A stretch of DNA of 64,000 nt from Coptis chinensis (taxonomy: Eukaryota; Streptophyta; Magnoliopsida; Ranunculales; Ranunculaceae), in assembly GCA_015680905.1 (NCBI GenBank), contig CM027385.1:18854501-18918500 (forward strand), read 5' to 3'. The notes beneath the pieces were generated by a model, which was not told the DNA's origin, searched no databases, and worked only from the letters and a program-made list of their open reading frames with translations. Below, one piece after another: positions 10,300-21,640 of the stretch; position 1 is the stretch's first letter, and each line of letters opens with the position of its first letter. The position numbers and the translations under genes were made by a program.

Positions 10300-10900
10300 A
10301 TACCTATTAATTATTAAGTTAATTAGTTATAAAAAATCATCTAAAAAAAATTAGGTTAAATAGAAATGAAACAGGCGCGTGATTGGTTTGCTAGACTAGC
10401 CGCTCTTAAATGAGAAATAAAAAATAAAAGACTGCAATTTTTTCTACTGAATATATTTTGGTTTCCCTAGTTAGAATCTAAAGACCATCGAAAAATTAGT
10501 TTAAATAGAAATTAACCAGCCATTTGCTCTACTAGCCTTAAACGAAAATTAGAAATAAAAACCGCGAATTTGATGTTTTAATGGTGAGGCTCATGATCTA
10601 GCTAAATGGGCTTATAACTTGTCTGACATGAGTACTCTACCAAAATGTTGCACAGACTTTCAGTGTATCCCTTTAATTTTATAATATATATATGTGTATG
10701 TGTTGTAGTGAAAAAAAAACATTTAGGAATTTTTTCTTGGAATTTCTGAAATTTCAAGAAATGTTAACCGAAAAATCCTAAATTCTGGTATTTGACGAAA
10801 TTGTTGTTGTACTAGTTCAAGTTCAACAAAGGAGGAAAAACCCTTCTAAAGCCCTAAACCACTACTCTTCACTCTCGCTTCCAAACCCAACCCTGTTTGT
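10300..10900. other. CACTA internal non-coding sequence
   Basis: AT-rich, with no clear gene. About 10580-10680 encodes GEAHDLAKWAYNLSDMSTLP on the plus strand, which loosely resembles the C-terminus of LINE-type RNase H. TGTTGTAGTG at 10701-10710 looks like an internal CACTA terminus, but its flanking triplet does not match. Confidence 0.4.
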
Positions 10901-10913
10901 TTTGCAAATCACC

Positions 10914-11210
10914 ATGACTGTTTACCGTCTCCAATCCCTACTTCGAAGATCATCACCTCTCTCCAAACCCACACAAAATACCACCCTAGCCTCCATCACT
11001 GCCACTTTTACGCATTCATTTGCATACTCTTCCGCGGAAGAAGCCGCCAATAGAGTCGTAAAACCCTCCACCACGCTCTTAGCGACCCCATCTGCCCCAA
11101 GCCCATGCCCAGATCCAAATGCCCCTCGTTTACCCGATCCACTTCTTTACTCACTGGTCCTCGTCTTAGTCTTCACAATAGAGTCCAGTCTTTAATACGT
11201 GCTGGTGACA
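10914..11210 (+). pseudogene. Captured PPR gene fragment 1 (N-terminus)
   Basis: ATG at 10914 opens TVYRLQSLLRRSSPLSKPTQ, then an S/T/A/R-rich stretch typical of a mitochondrial targeting peptide. After a frame change the text reads STSLLTGPRLSLHNRVQSLI, RAGDML, and homology ends at about 11210. It looks like the 5' exon of a mitochondrial pentatricopeptide-repeat protein, probably the same gene as the fragment at 11822-12307. The plant protein GRP23 is a possible relative, from memory only. The upstream sequence may be captured 5'UTR. The frame is broken, so no complete targeting domain is encoded. Confidence 0.7.
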
Positions 11211-11485
11211 TGCTGTGAATTCCCTTTTGCCTACTATTTGTTACCACTAGATAACTTGAGAAGTTGAGAGAAGATCAAATGAAGAGAAGATATTACTACA
11301 AGACAAGTATGAAACTCTTTCGATGTAATCTTTATTCTTAGTAGTATGGTATTTTGGGTAAAATGTTTTTCTAGTAGTATATGTGATTGGTACTTTTACA
11401 AGGTGATACATAAGAGGCGCAGAATCTGAGAGTAAGAAACAACACCGACTTTATAAGATACAAAACTATAATGGTGCTTCTCATT

Positions 11486-11793
11486 TCACAAGAACTTGCT
11501 ATTTATACCATTTCTATACAACCGTAGGTCGATATACAAGCTATGGTTATCACGGGTGTCGTGGGGAACAAAGATAACACTGCCCTTTTTAATTCTTCGT
11601 TCTTTGGATGATTCCATTTGCATTGTCCCTTGTCCGGATGTTACAATGAAAATGGAAGGTCCTGAAATTGCAGGAAATCTTGTTGTTGCGTTGAGGTAGA
11701 ACACAACAAATCGACCTCAAACTCGTCAAAAGGTGGTGAGTATCTTTTTGTGTATGGATCCAATGGAATTCCTTGCAGAATCTCTGGAAACCC
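11486..11793 (-). pseudogene. Captured mannose-6-phosphate isomerase last exon (antisense)
   Basis: Mannose-6-phosphate isomerase (type I, cupin fold) interconverts mannose-6-phosphate and fructose-6-phosphate for GDP-mannose and ascorbate synthesis in the cytosol. After an AG acceptor (TTTGCAG) the minus strand encodes GFPEILQGIPLDPYTKRYSP and PFDEFEVDLL. After a one-base frame change near 11700 it encodes FPAISGPSIFIVTSGQGTMQ, KKGSVIFVPHDT, RLYRNGINSKFL and a TGA stop at 11486-11488. This is the C-terminal end of the plant enzyme. Only this exon is present, inverted relative to the PPR pieces on both sides. 11215-11485 may be its 3'UTR. Confidence 0.72.
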
Positions 11794-11821
11794 CTGCAAA
11801 ATATGTGCTAGACATGCTGTT

Positions 11822-12307
11822 TTTTCCAACAATCGCCCTACTGTATTCACTTGTAATGCTATCATGGCTTCAATGTATCGCGCTACTTGGTATAAAGAGG
11901 TAATTAGTCTATTTCAATTTTTCTTTAATCAGTCCAATATAGTTCCTAATATTGTTTCTTATAATGTTCTAATTAATACCCATTGTGATGCTGGTCGAGT
12001 CGATGTTGTTCTCGATGTCTATGCTCATATTCTTGCTAATGCCCCCTTTGGTCCTCCGTCTGCTACTTATCGCCATTTGACAAAAGGGCTTGTTGAGGCA
12101 GATAGGATTTCTGATGCTATGAACCTTTTTAGAGAAATGCTCAATAAGGGTCATGGAACTGACTCCCTTGTTTATAATAATCTCATTTCTGGGTTCCTTG
12201 AGTTGGGTAATTTGGAGAGAGCGAATGAGCTCTTTGACGAGCTTCGTGAACGCTGTCTTGATGGAACGGTTAATGCGACTTATATGGAGTGGTTCTTTAA
12301 GAAAGGA
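11822..12307 (+). pseudogene. Captured PPR gene fragment 2 (repeat region)
   Basis: An open frame of about 160 codons encodes successive pentatricopeptide repeats of about 35 residues: PTVFTCNAIMASMYRATWYK, NIVSYNVLINTHCDAGRVDV, SATYRHLTKGLVEADRISDA, DSLVYNNLISGFLELGNLER. These helical-hairpin repeats bind organellar RNA. The frame runs unbroken from 11750 to 12352, but bases before about 11822 are antisense isomerase and bases after about 12307 are DXS in another frame. The match ends at MEWFFKKGM. It joins DXS directly, with no intron or spacer. Confidence 0.82.
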
Positions 12308-12308
12308 A

Positions 12309-12489
12309 TGAGGCAACGAGCAATGCTGAATACTTGGATTTCAATATGGTAGTGATCTTAAATGACAGCCGACACTCTTTACACCCAAAGCTAGAAGAGG
12401 GCTCCAAGATAACAATCAGTGCTTTATCTACTACTCTTAGCAAGCTCCAATCCAGTAAATCCTTTTGAAAGTTTAGAGAGGCTGCTAAG
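12309..12489 (+). pseudogene. DXS: Captured DXS exon A
   Basis: DXS condenses pyruvate and glyceraldehyde-3-phosphate to 1-deoxy-D-xylulose 5-phosphate, the first step of the plastid MEP isoprenoid pathway, using thiamine diphosphate. This exon encodes NAEYLDFNMVVILNDSRHSL, then ALSTTLSKLQSSKSF, a TGA where CGA would give arginine, and KFREAAK, ending at a GT donor (12490). It is fused on its left to PPR fragment 2. The N-terminal thiamine-diphosphate domain upstream of this point is absent. Confidence 0.8.
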
Positions 12490-12587
12490 GTACTCTTCTC
12501 AGTTTTCCTTAGAGCATATTGGAGTGGTTTTTCATCACGAATTTACTAGATTGGAGCTGGTTCAATCTCATGCCATTTCTGTTGTGC

Positions 12588-12791
12588 AAGAGGGACAAAG
12601 AACTTGTGGTTGTTCATGCGGGCATGGAAATGGATCCATCACTTCAATTATTTCATGCAAGCTTCCCAGATAGGTTTTTGATGTGGGGATGGTTGAGCAA
12701 CATGCAATGACTTTTGTTGCTGGTTTGTCTTGTGGGGGACTGAAGCCGTTCTGTGTTGTTCCATCCACATTTCTACAGAGCTTATGATCGG
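12588..12791 (+). pseudogene. DXS: Captured DXS exon B (start of pyrimidine-binding domain)
   Basis: Encodes KELVVVHAGMEMDPSLQLFH and ASFPDRF. A single T missing from a T-run shifts the frame, then come [20 protein letters not shown] and [13 protein letters not shown]. The glutamate of the VEQHA motif is the one that activates thiamine diphosphate in this family. The exon ends near GATCGGGT, where two bases are missing compared with the expected QRAYD codons. An intron starts here, and element B lies inside it. Confidence 0.8.
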
Positions 12792-13214
12792 GTTATCCTT
12801 CTTATTATTCTAAACTTGAGCATGTGTTTGATTAATTAGAGACTTCGATGACATCTGCAATGTTATATCTATGCTAAACTACTGGTTCTACTTAATCTAC
12901 TTGGAACAACAGGAATATTTTCGAGCTTGTAGGCAAGAAAATATAACTTTGCCTTCTCTATGAAATTTTTTTCTCATTAAATACTTATGGTGAGGGATAA
13001 AGAAGTCATGATTAGGGATAAAGTAACTTCTGTCGTGAAATAAATCAAATATTCTAAAAGTAATAATGTGATATTTCTATGCCAACAAAAAACAGCCAAA
13101 TTCCACTTTCCTTTTTATATGCAAGTAGAATATGTACCATACTGATCGAACAATTCCATGCACAAATATTGGATAGTTTCACATATTGGATCCACTACAT
13201 CAATATCATGATGC
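12792..13214 (+). other. Left part of captured DXS intron
   Basis: Non-coding AT-rich sequence from the DXS donor to the target site of element B. With 28200-28377 it makes an intron of about 600 bp once B is removed. Confidence 0.6.
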
Positions 13215-13219
13215 CTCAT

Positions 13220-14692
13220 TGATAAAAGTTAAAATGAATAGTCTACCTACGAAATGAACGATGAAACTCAAAACGTAAGTAAACTAAAACTATCTTAAGA
13301 TGCTTATATTTATCAAAGTTTCCTACTCTCAAGTCTATCGAAATAGAGTGGAGTAACGAATTCGTTCCACTCCTAGTGCTCTAGCATGTAATTGTTTTCT
13401 AATCTAATTAGTCGGTCTTAAGTCAATGAGAGCTTTACGAAGGTGATATACTACGATACTTACTGAATTTGATTAGTTGAATTTAACTACGAATTCTATG
13501 GAAATATGATTGTGCTTGAATCTAGATAAAGGATTAGAGGGGAATTGAATCCACCTTGAATCCAACTTAATAGCCTAACATAGATTCTTGTATCTCGATT
13601 CTTACGTTCTTCGGCAAGAAAAATTTGAGTTCTAATCCCTAGTGTTCATGGCATTTCTACCGAGTACTAACTAGCATGTGAGGTCGTCCACCCATTCTCA
13701 TGGCGAATCACGACCTTCTAGATTGGAATAGATTCTACAATGTTTCTACACTATACCACTAAGTTTTCATCAAGGCTTCATCAACCCCTCTAATGGAGGT
13801 TTTAGCCTTGAGTCATCAAACCATCATTTCCCATTTCATTATAACTACCCATCATATTAAAATTCTAACTTAACTAAATTAACTAACAATGGTTTAATCT
13901 ATTTAAACTACGGAATGATAATCAACAAGAATTAAAATCAGATCTATAAATTGAAATAACACAATTCAAAATTGCGAAAACAACTATTTTATTTATCTAA
14001 TCAATCAAGAACAATGATTCAAAGACTTAATCTAAAACAAGAATTTAAAATGGAACTAAAGCTTAATTTAATTAATGAAAACAGATCTAGAATTATCTAT
14101 ATTATTTTAGGTCTAACTAGCTACCATTAACAAAGAGCTAAACTTTGGTTTTTATACTTTCAGATCCAAAAATCGTGCATGGGCTTGGAGCCATGTTTTG
14201 GGCCAGAGAATCAGGCCCAAAACCCAATTCTTTCAGTCTAAAAAGGCCTCTTCAGCTGCAGTTGGTTTCCACAGACTTTTCGTCCACTTCTGCTCCTCTG
14301 ATTGGGTCAAGGCTTAGACCATTGGAAAGCTCTTTCTGAGCCGGTCCTTTTGACATAAGGTAGGCCCAATTCCGAGGTTTGAGTCTAAAGATACGGCTTT
14401 CGGAAGTTCTGCTGACTTGTGTGTTGTTTCACCCCGTCGACTTTTTCAGCTTTTGACCGGTCTTTAGGAAGGCTTTATCTTCTTGAATCTTGGCCTTTAA
14501 TCACGGAACTCCTTAGTAACCGACCTTTTCTCCTTTATCTCACTAAAGTGGCACATTTATGTACATAATGGACTTTGAAGCCTGAAATGCATAAAAACAC
14601 GTAATCAGTGTTAACTCTTAATTATTACTCACATAATTGGTCCAAAAGTATGACTGTTAAAGGGTTAAAACTACAGTTTTGGGCTCTTATCA
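13220..14692 (-). repeat. 3' LTR of gypsy B
   Basis: 1473 bp, TGATAAAAG to CTCTTATCA on the plus strand. It differs from the partner LTR by scattered substitutions and small indels. The promoter block is at about 14160-14405. Confidence 0.92.
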
Positions 14693-14706
14693 AACCACCC
14701 CCAAAC
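14693..14706 (-). other. Polypurine tract of gypsy B
   Basis: On the minus strand TTTGGGGGTGGTT, directly before the 3' LTR. This is the plus-strand primer site for reverse transcription. The same tract is at 51272-51283 in element C. Confidence 0.85.
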
Positions 14707-16500
14707 AGCATTTTGCTTGTCCTCAAGCAAAGATGAGAAATTAGAATAAGTGACCAAAAATGGAGTTCTATCTACTCTCGTTTCGCTGAGTGTGATTGCA
14801 TTGACCATATGCAACAAGACCTTAAACCACTATGAATTCCCTAGTGGACGAGTTATAGCCTCGTGAGAGTTTTCCAGTGAAGGTACTCACAAACTTCAAC
14901 TATACTACAACGACTAAGAAATAAAACTATTGTTTTTCTCATTCATGTCCCAACTATCTATACATCTCACTAGCAATTGAATAAGAATAACCAAGTCAAA
15001 AACCTAAACTAATATATGCATAATAATCAATCATCTATGATACAAATATATATACTATGAGTAATACTATGAAATGCCTAGCAGGTTAAGTTTCTGAAAA
15101 CTTCGAATAAGCGTCCTTAAGTAGGTCCTCACATAAATGTCAAGACAAAACCACTCTGATTTTTCCACTCAAGTTTATTTTGCTCCGCAGTGCAAGGGCA
15201 CACTTTACCTTACAATCTCAATGACAACAAGGAAGCCGGGTCGATCAAACACATCTGCCACTTACTATCACACTAACCTATTCCTAATTGAGCTAGAGGT
15301 CTTTATTAGGTGTTGCGGGGATTAGGAGATGGTTTAAGAAGGAAGGAAATGGATATTCAAAAGGACAAGTCTGAGATAATAAAGTCTTCATATTATGTAA
15401 CTTAGAGAAAACCTTGTTATTTTCTTTTGCTTCTATACTTTGTTTCCATCCTTAGCCATATTTTTCTTTTTCTTTGGCTTTTGACTCCCTTTTATTGGAG
15501 TTTTTATTTATTTCTATATTATTTTTTTTCTTTTCCTTGGATGGAAACTTCTTTTCTTTTTCTGAAGCAACTAACTAATTTTTGTTTACACAGGTTTTTC
15601 TCTTCTTCTTTCTTCACTCATTCTATTCTCAGACTTATTCTAAATTGGGTAGGTTGATTTATTTTTTTTTTTTTTTGTTTTTGTTTTTGTAACAGGGTAA
15701 AGGAATTGTGGTTTATGGAAGGCTAAAGAAAGGCTCGAGGGGCTTACTAGCGGAAAATAATTCATAGGTTTGAATTTCTGGCTATATCGATCCAAAAAGG
15801 GCCTAAATTCTTACTTAGGATATGGCATAGTGATCAAGCAAGTGGACGTGTGATATCTCTATCCGGATTTTACTTCTCCCTTGTGTCATTTCTCAAATGT
15901 TTCGCTCATATAAGGCTTTAGGCTATATTCTCACAGGATTTGTAGAATAAGTACTCTAGCCTAGATTTCAAAAACTTACTGCTAACAATCATAGATACTC
16001 ATGTAATATATTTATAGATAGACGCAAAGATTATTACCTATATATTAACCTAAGTTTCTAACAATTATTCTGATGCAAAAGCTACGTGAGACTTCTAGAT
16101 TGTTAAGAGCATGGAGAAAGAAAACAATACCAATATTCCTAAGTTTATAGCATAACTTGTTTATTTATATTTTTGAATTTTTTTTTTAAATTTTTAACTA
16201 GAAATAAAATGCATATTATACATATTTATATCCTAATAGATGCCTCAATTATACGTGTTTCTATGCCCCCCCAACAAGAATCATGCTTTATCCTCAAAGT
16301 ATTGTAAATAAAGAGGGTAGGAAAAATACCATTGAAACGTGTGAAATTCAGGAACATCTACAAAACAAAGTTAGAACGTACTACTATAGGAAATAAACTG
16401 ACGCAACTCTATACGAGTTCCACCCATTATGGGGTTAACAAAATGAAATTGCTTGGGACATAAGCGGACACTAAAAACTAAAACTTACCTTATCTCCCCG
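14707..16500 (-). other. Long 3' untranslated region of gypsy B
   Basis: About 1.8 kb without a conserved reading frame, including a T-rich tract at 15660-15690. It is collinear and well conserved with 49480-51270 in element C, so it is a family feature, not random insertion. Confidence 0.7.
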
Positions 16501-17418
16501 CTTAAGCATCCTCCTCCTCATTAAAGATATGAGGTTCCTTCAAGATCCCGCCAAATCCATTATAACTTGCCAAGCTTGCCGCCATTTATCATCTACTAAT
16601 GCTAACCTGTTAAGTGTTATTATGTCTGATGGGATGTACGGGGCGACCAAATGAGGCTGCACCTGCCATCCCAACCAAGTCATTATTCGCAATGAGTGAA
16701 CCACCCTATTGGTGGGTCTCATGACTTCAACCCTTTTCCAATCTGTGAATTGTGCACAGAATACAGGTAAACAACTACGCATGATGCGGCTTACCAACAC
16801 AGGCATAAGAAGATACTTACGCCTCATGGTTTGGGCTCTCTTAAGACTAGTGACCAAAACTCGGGGAATGTCATAATGGCGACGTCCCTCAGCTAAAGCG
16901 AGGAAAATGTCACCAGCAGTACTGTTTGCAGAAATGAACTGCCATTCCCCCAAAATATTCATCAGGATGAATAACATAGTGGTGCCTACGTTTAAGGAAA
17001 GGCTACCAAGGGCAATGCTATATCACCCCTGGTCCATTACTCGAAATACCCCTCCCCCATAATAATCATGGAAATATGTATAATCATAAAGATATGCATT
17101 ATCAGTCATATATGCCCATGTGTGAACAGGATCAGGTATTGGTATTCCTAAAACTAAGGCGACCAAATTTTTATTGAATTCATGTGTCGTGTCATCGACT
17201 ACAACGAAGAATTCTTGATCTCCATCCTTATTACAATAGAATTTAACATGGTCATAGAAATAAGCAGTAAGTTGTGGTGAATATGACTCGTCATCACTTA
17301 CCAGTAGATGACGCCATCCTAACTGCAGGATCCTGTGTTGGAACCAGTGTCCATAGGTCTCGGTGCCCAACACATCTTTGAAAGACTGTTCAGGTATGAC
17401 TATAGGAGATGTCATCAC
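16500..17418 (-). pseudogene. Additional ORF y of gypsy B (env-like position)
   Basis: A nearly intact frame of about 293 codons downstream of integrase, in sense orientation. It starts MMTSPIVIPEQSFKDVLGTE at 17418 and includes GTETYGHWFQHRILQLGWRH, DDTTHEFNKNLVALVLGIPI, DYYGGGVFRVMDQG and RRHYDIPRVLVTSLKRAQ. One TGA at 17023-17025 (CGA in element C) is its only in-frame stop. A frameshift near 16545 removes the acidic end (LFDEEEDA in C). I see no signal peptide or clear membrane span. It has the position of the env-like ORF of Athila elements, but its function is unknown. C carries a homologue at 48574-49474. Confidence 0.65.
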
Positions 17419-17489
17419 AATAACTCTTTGAACAGTTCCACAAAAATCCTGGAATGACCGTCTGAAAATTGGAAATTTCCGTTCACGAA

Positions 17490-17720
17490 AACTGAAAAGG
17501 CGTAGGGCGCTGGTCGCTCGTGTAGGGCGGTCGTCTTGTGTAAATGCGATTATAGTGTTATGTTATGGCTGTCACGCTTTGGTATGAGGGGGGTGGTCGC
17601 TTTCCATGAGCGGGCTGGTCGGGTCTAGGTCGATAGGTCGGTCGAGAGATGAGGGCGGTCGCGCTCGATTATGAGGGCGGTCGCTTCTAACAAAATTCTT
17701 CAAAAAAAAGTAAAAGCAGC
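17490..17720. repeat. GC-rich GGTCGC/GGGCG repeat tract before ORF y
   Basis: Short imperfect repeats of GAGGGCGGTCGC and GGTCGCTCG lie just upstream of the ORF y start, in otherwise AT-rich DNA. A matching tract lies in the leader before gag (26385-26580) and in C at 48390-48500. Confidence 0.6.
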
Positions 17721-18315
17721 GCTCCGACACAAAGCGCGCGCCGTAACCGAAACCGGAGTTTAGATGAAAAAGAAAGTAAAACTTGGAGTGGATGGTGCGG
17801 GATGATGGTGGAATGTATTGTGGTTTGTTAGTGTAGAAAGAAGGAGTTTAAATAGGTTATGAGCTTCCAAAATGAATCGGGAAGTTCCCTATTTGTTTGA
17901 AGGCAATTTCCGGAAATAGGAAAATTCCCAAAACCGAAAACGGAAACAAGCCATTTTCATGATTTCCTAAAAATCCTGGTATCTTTCATACTGGATTTAG
18001 AATAGTAACTTCTAAACTTTCCTAGATTTCATGCCACCACCACACAAGTCATAGATATGCCGATATCGCCAAATTATCAACCTTTCCTCCAAGACAACGT
18101 AACATATATATGATCATATAACCGACTTATGCTCGGTCTAAATATTTCCACCCCCAACCAAGTCGGAAGGTGGGATAAATGATAAAACAAGCAAGACTTT
18201 CGAAAATAACCCATTATATTAAAAATAAAATAAAATATAAATCCAAACAACATTAAATAAACACATTACTATTTAAATTTAACTCTTGAATTAAAATCCT
18301 TCTAATAAAACGAAA
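17721..18315 (-). other. Spacer between ORF x and ORF y of gypsy B
   Basis: AT-rich, no reading frame. It is collinear with 47800-48390 in element C. Confidence 0.5.
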
Positions 18316-19500
18316 TTATGAAATAACAAATAACTCCAACCGGGGTGAACACCTAGTTTTGTGATGATGATGGACCCGAGATGGAGATTGGCTTGAACCC
18401 TCTGTCCTTTGGCGACGACGCTCATGCCTGTCGGACTCGGCTGAAACAGAGTCCTCTACGGGTGGCATGCGTCGTAGCATCTCTATTCGGAACAAGCGTT
18501 GGGCTTCCATCTCAGCATCGAAAATACGCATAATCGGGTTTGTTGTTCTGGTGGATAGTCTCTATGTTATACAAGATATCGTCCCGTAACCCCTTCGAGC
18601 ATTTCAAATCTCCTCGAAGGTTCCCTTGCTTCTTTTGAACTACTATCCGCCTATTTCGATATCACCACAAATACCATAAACGCACCGCAAAGGCGGTTTG
18701 CAACACTTGCATCGTTCTACATTAGAATTACACTTCTCTAATGTATCTTCATCCATCCATGTCATATCTTCCCTTTCATCCTCCGACTCATCCATTTTTT
18801 CTTCGCATAATGGCCAAAAGTCTCTTGGATGCAATCCAGATAGATACTTGCATTAGAATGCAATTTGATCTTAATAGGAGCAGATCTTGTGACAAATCTA
18901 AAGGAGAGCATGATCTTAGTGATCAATACGGAAGAGGCGCTAAACTCTTCCCCACTCCTCGAATCACATTAAACATTAAATCAAGGATGCAGAAATTATA
19001 CTTCTTTGTTTGCAAAATCCAGAGAACGTCGCGCACATTGCGGGCCGATATCATCGACTTTGTCTTTCCCGAGGGGCGTTCCTACCAATCCACGGAGCTA
19101 CACCCGGTTGATTGGTTCTCGGGGTGGTCGGGCAGACGAATGGGATGTCGGATTGTATTCACCCTCCACGACAGTATCCTTCATCAAAGCAGAACTCCAA
19201 GATATCGGGGGTTCTTGAATTGTCGTTACTAGGTTGCTTTCAAAGCGTAATTCCTAATAGTTCAAATAACAACCGTCCGCTAAGCACTTCTCTCCGTTCC
19301 TCCTAACTTTATGAAAAATCCTATCCCCTTCCAATTCTCGCTTTTTATAAAACTGTTCTACCAAATCATAGTGATAGAACTCCTCAGTTGAGTACCACAG
19401 TCCGTTCCAATGTCTCTTGAACATCTCCGCGTCATAAAATGGCGCCGAAATCGGAAGCAAAACGCTTTTTCCGCAAAATTCTACGTCGTAAGCGCCATTG
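18316..19500 (-). pseudogene. Additional ORF x of gypsy B
   Basis: A broken minus-strand coding region between integrase and ORF y. Pieces include HWNGLWYSTEEFYHYDLVEQ and FYKKRELEGDRIF at about 19460-19254, the acidic stretch DESEDEREDMTWMDEDTLEK near 18790, and a charged, arginine- and serine-rich tail near 18450 with HERRRQR and QSPSRVHHHHK. Element C has the same order at 46552-47760. The second copy shows that this was a real ORF. I do not recognise a domain. Several frameshifts and stops make it non-functional here. Confidence 0.55.
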
Positions 19501-20650
19501 AAATTTCTTAGACTACTAACGGTTTGTAGACGTGGGGAGGCGAAGTTTGAAGAAAACTACTAAAACGGCGTTGGTGGCGTTGGTGGTGGTGGTGGAAACT
19601 GTAATTGGTGGGTGTTTTTCGAAGTTGGGTTGGTGGTGATGATTGTTTAGAGAAGATTTAAGGTGGATTTGATTTCCTTGTTGTAGGTGTAGTTAGGTTT
19701 TCTTCCCTCTCTCTATATTTATTTATTTATTATTTTTTTTATTATTTTGGTTTCCAAAACTTGTAACCGGCGGTTTGGGATTGAAGTGGAAACACTATGC
19801 GTGTGGGTTGGGAAGGAAGGAGACGCACAACGTGAGTGCGGTTTGGGCCCAAGCCCAGTTTGAATTTCGAAATTTTCCAATTTTTCGCGCAATTTCAAAC
19901 TCAATTTGCCGCTTTGTTACTGGCCCGATTTTGGCGAATGAGTTATGGAAATGATCAGTAGAGAATTTCCAATCCAATGATCCATAAAACACTCAATTCC
20001 AACCATGGGTGACGTATAAGAGGGTGGAAGAACGCCTCGAAGTGCGTGTGTGACGTAAGTTATCGCGACGAAGGAAATCTAAGTTTAGATTACGTCAACC
20101 CAATTGAACTAATGGGCCTAAACAAAACCAATGGAAAGTTCGAGCAATCCCGATGGAAAGATCGACTGCCCACCCCAAAACAAATTTTTAAACACAAAAT
20201 TTGTTTACAACGGGTCGCTTTTAAAGTCGATTCCCAAGACTTGTTGGATTGCTATTTCTATGATTTAAAGAATTTTAATTTTATTTTTATATGTTTATTA
20301 TAAGAAACACGAAAAACAATAAATACATAATTCACTCCACGAGGAACATGACTCAAAACCGAAAACATGCAAAAGTGGAAAACGTGAATTATGTAAACCG
20401 TGGACTTAGGATCCGGTACTTACAGCCACACACTCCATAGGGAGGGCCCGGTTACCTGAATGGTGTACTTATCGGATATGGAAATGAAAGTAAGTACACC
20501 AAATGACAAGGGTCATCCTCATCATAGTGGTCCTGTAAAAGGACTTCCTCTACATCGTGGGGGACGTAAGTTCGTGAAAATGTTTTAACCGTTGACCATT
20601 AACTTGGAAGGTACTGTTGTCATTTGGATTTACCAAGGTGATTGCCCCGT
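19501..20650 (-). other. Spacer between integrase and ORF x of gypsy B
   Basis: No convincing reading frame. It matches the layout at 45560-46550 in element C. Confidence 0.5.
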
Positions 20651-20659
20651 AAGGGGTGA

Positions 20660-21640
20660 CTTCATAACTAGAAAAGGGCCGACCAACGGGTTTTAGTTTG
20701 CCCTAGGAAAAACATGTAGACGGAGTTGTAAAGCAAAACCTTTTGACCGACCACAAACTCTTTGCGCAAGATATGCTTATCATGAACACGCTTCATGTTA
20801 GCTTTATAATCCTTCATGAGATCGCATTTAATCGCTACGGATTTCTTCAAGCTCATTCAATTGCAACTTGCGTTTGACACCTGCCTCATCAATATTGAAG
20901 TTAAGGCTTTTATAGCCCACGAGCACGGTGCTCTAATTCAACGGGCAAATGACATGGTTTCCCAAATACAAGTCTAAAGGGGAGACATACCTATAGGAGT
21001 TTTGAAAGCAGTTCTATACCATAAGGCATCCGATAGACGCTTTGACCAGTCTTTCCTATCAGGGTTTACAGTTGTTTCTAAAATCTTTTTGATTTCCCTA
21101 TTAGAAACTTCTACATGTCCGCTAGTTTGTGGATGATAAGGAGTTGCTACTTTGTGTGTAACTCCATACTTTTTCACTAGAGATGCAACAACTCTGTTGC
21201 AAAAAATGTGTTCCACCATCACTAATGATGGCTTTAGGAATGCCAAACCGATTTAAAAATATATTCTTTAATAAAAAATACAACGGTCTTATGGTCATTG
21301 CTACGGCAAGCTAGGGCCTCTATCCATTTAGACACGTAGTCCACGGCAAACTAGAATATAAATGAAACCGTGGGAAACCGGAAAGGACCCATGAAATCAA
21401 TGCCCCAAACGTCCGAAAATTTCTACGATCAAGATTGGATTTAATGGCATCATATTACGTTTAAATGATTAAGCCCAAGTTGTTGGCAACGAATACACGC
21501 CTTGCAATGCACTTGGGCATCCTTAAAAAGGGTAGGCCAATAAAATCCACATTGAAGAACTTTAGCGGCTGTTTTCATCCCACTAAAATGGCCACCACAC
21601 TTTTGTCATGGCAGAACGATAGAACTTCATTGTATTCCCA
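20660..21640 (-). pseudogene. gypsy B integrase, frameshifted
   Basis: Integrase inserts the cDNA into the genome. Minus-strand pieces, in protein order, are a zinc-finger region near 21600-21480 (HCKACI, CQQLGL in shifted frames), a core with SKWIEALACRSNDHKTVVFF near 21330, and [20 protein letters not shown] (21246-20974). The C-terminal module (20856-20668) has HDKHILRKEFVVGQKVLLYN and then a frameshift in the GPF region. There is no chromodomain. The protein is split by at least four frameshifts or stops. Confidence 0.75.

Noticed and set aside
10701-10710. TGTTGTAGTG as an alternative right end of a small CACTA element starting at 9960
   Set aside because: The next three bases are AAA, not ATT, and the subterminal array near it is absent. 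The end at 30187 fits both.
11750-12352. One intact 200-codon PPR protein
   Set aside because: The first ~24 codons are antisense isomerase and the last ~15 are DXS in the wrong frame. Only the middle is PPR, so it is a fortuitous chimera.
18741-19232. A 163-codon plus-strand frame
   Set aside because: It is antisense to ORF x of gypsy B, and the same antisense frame is not kept in element C.
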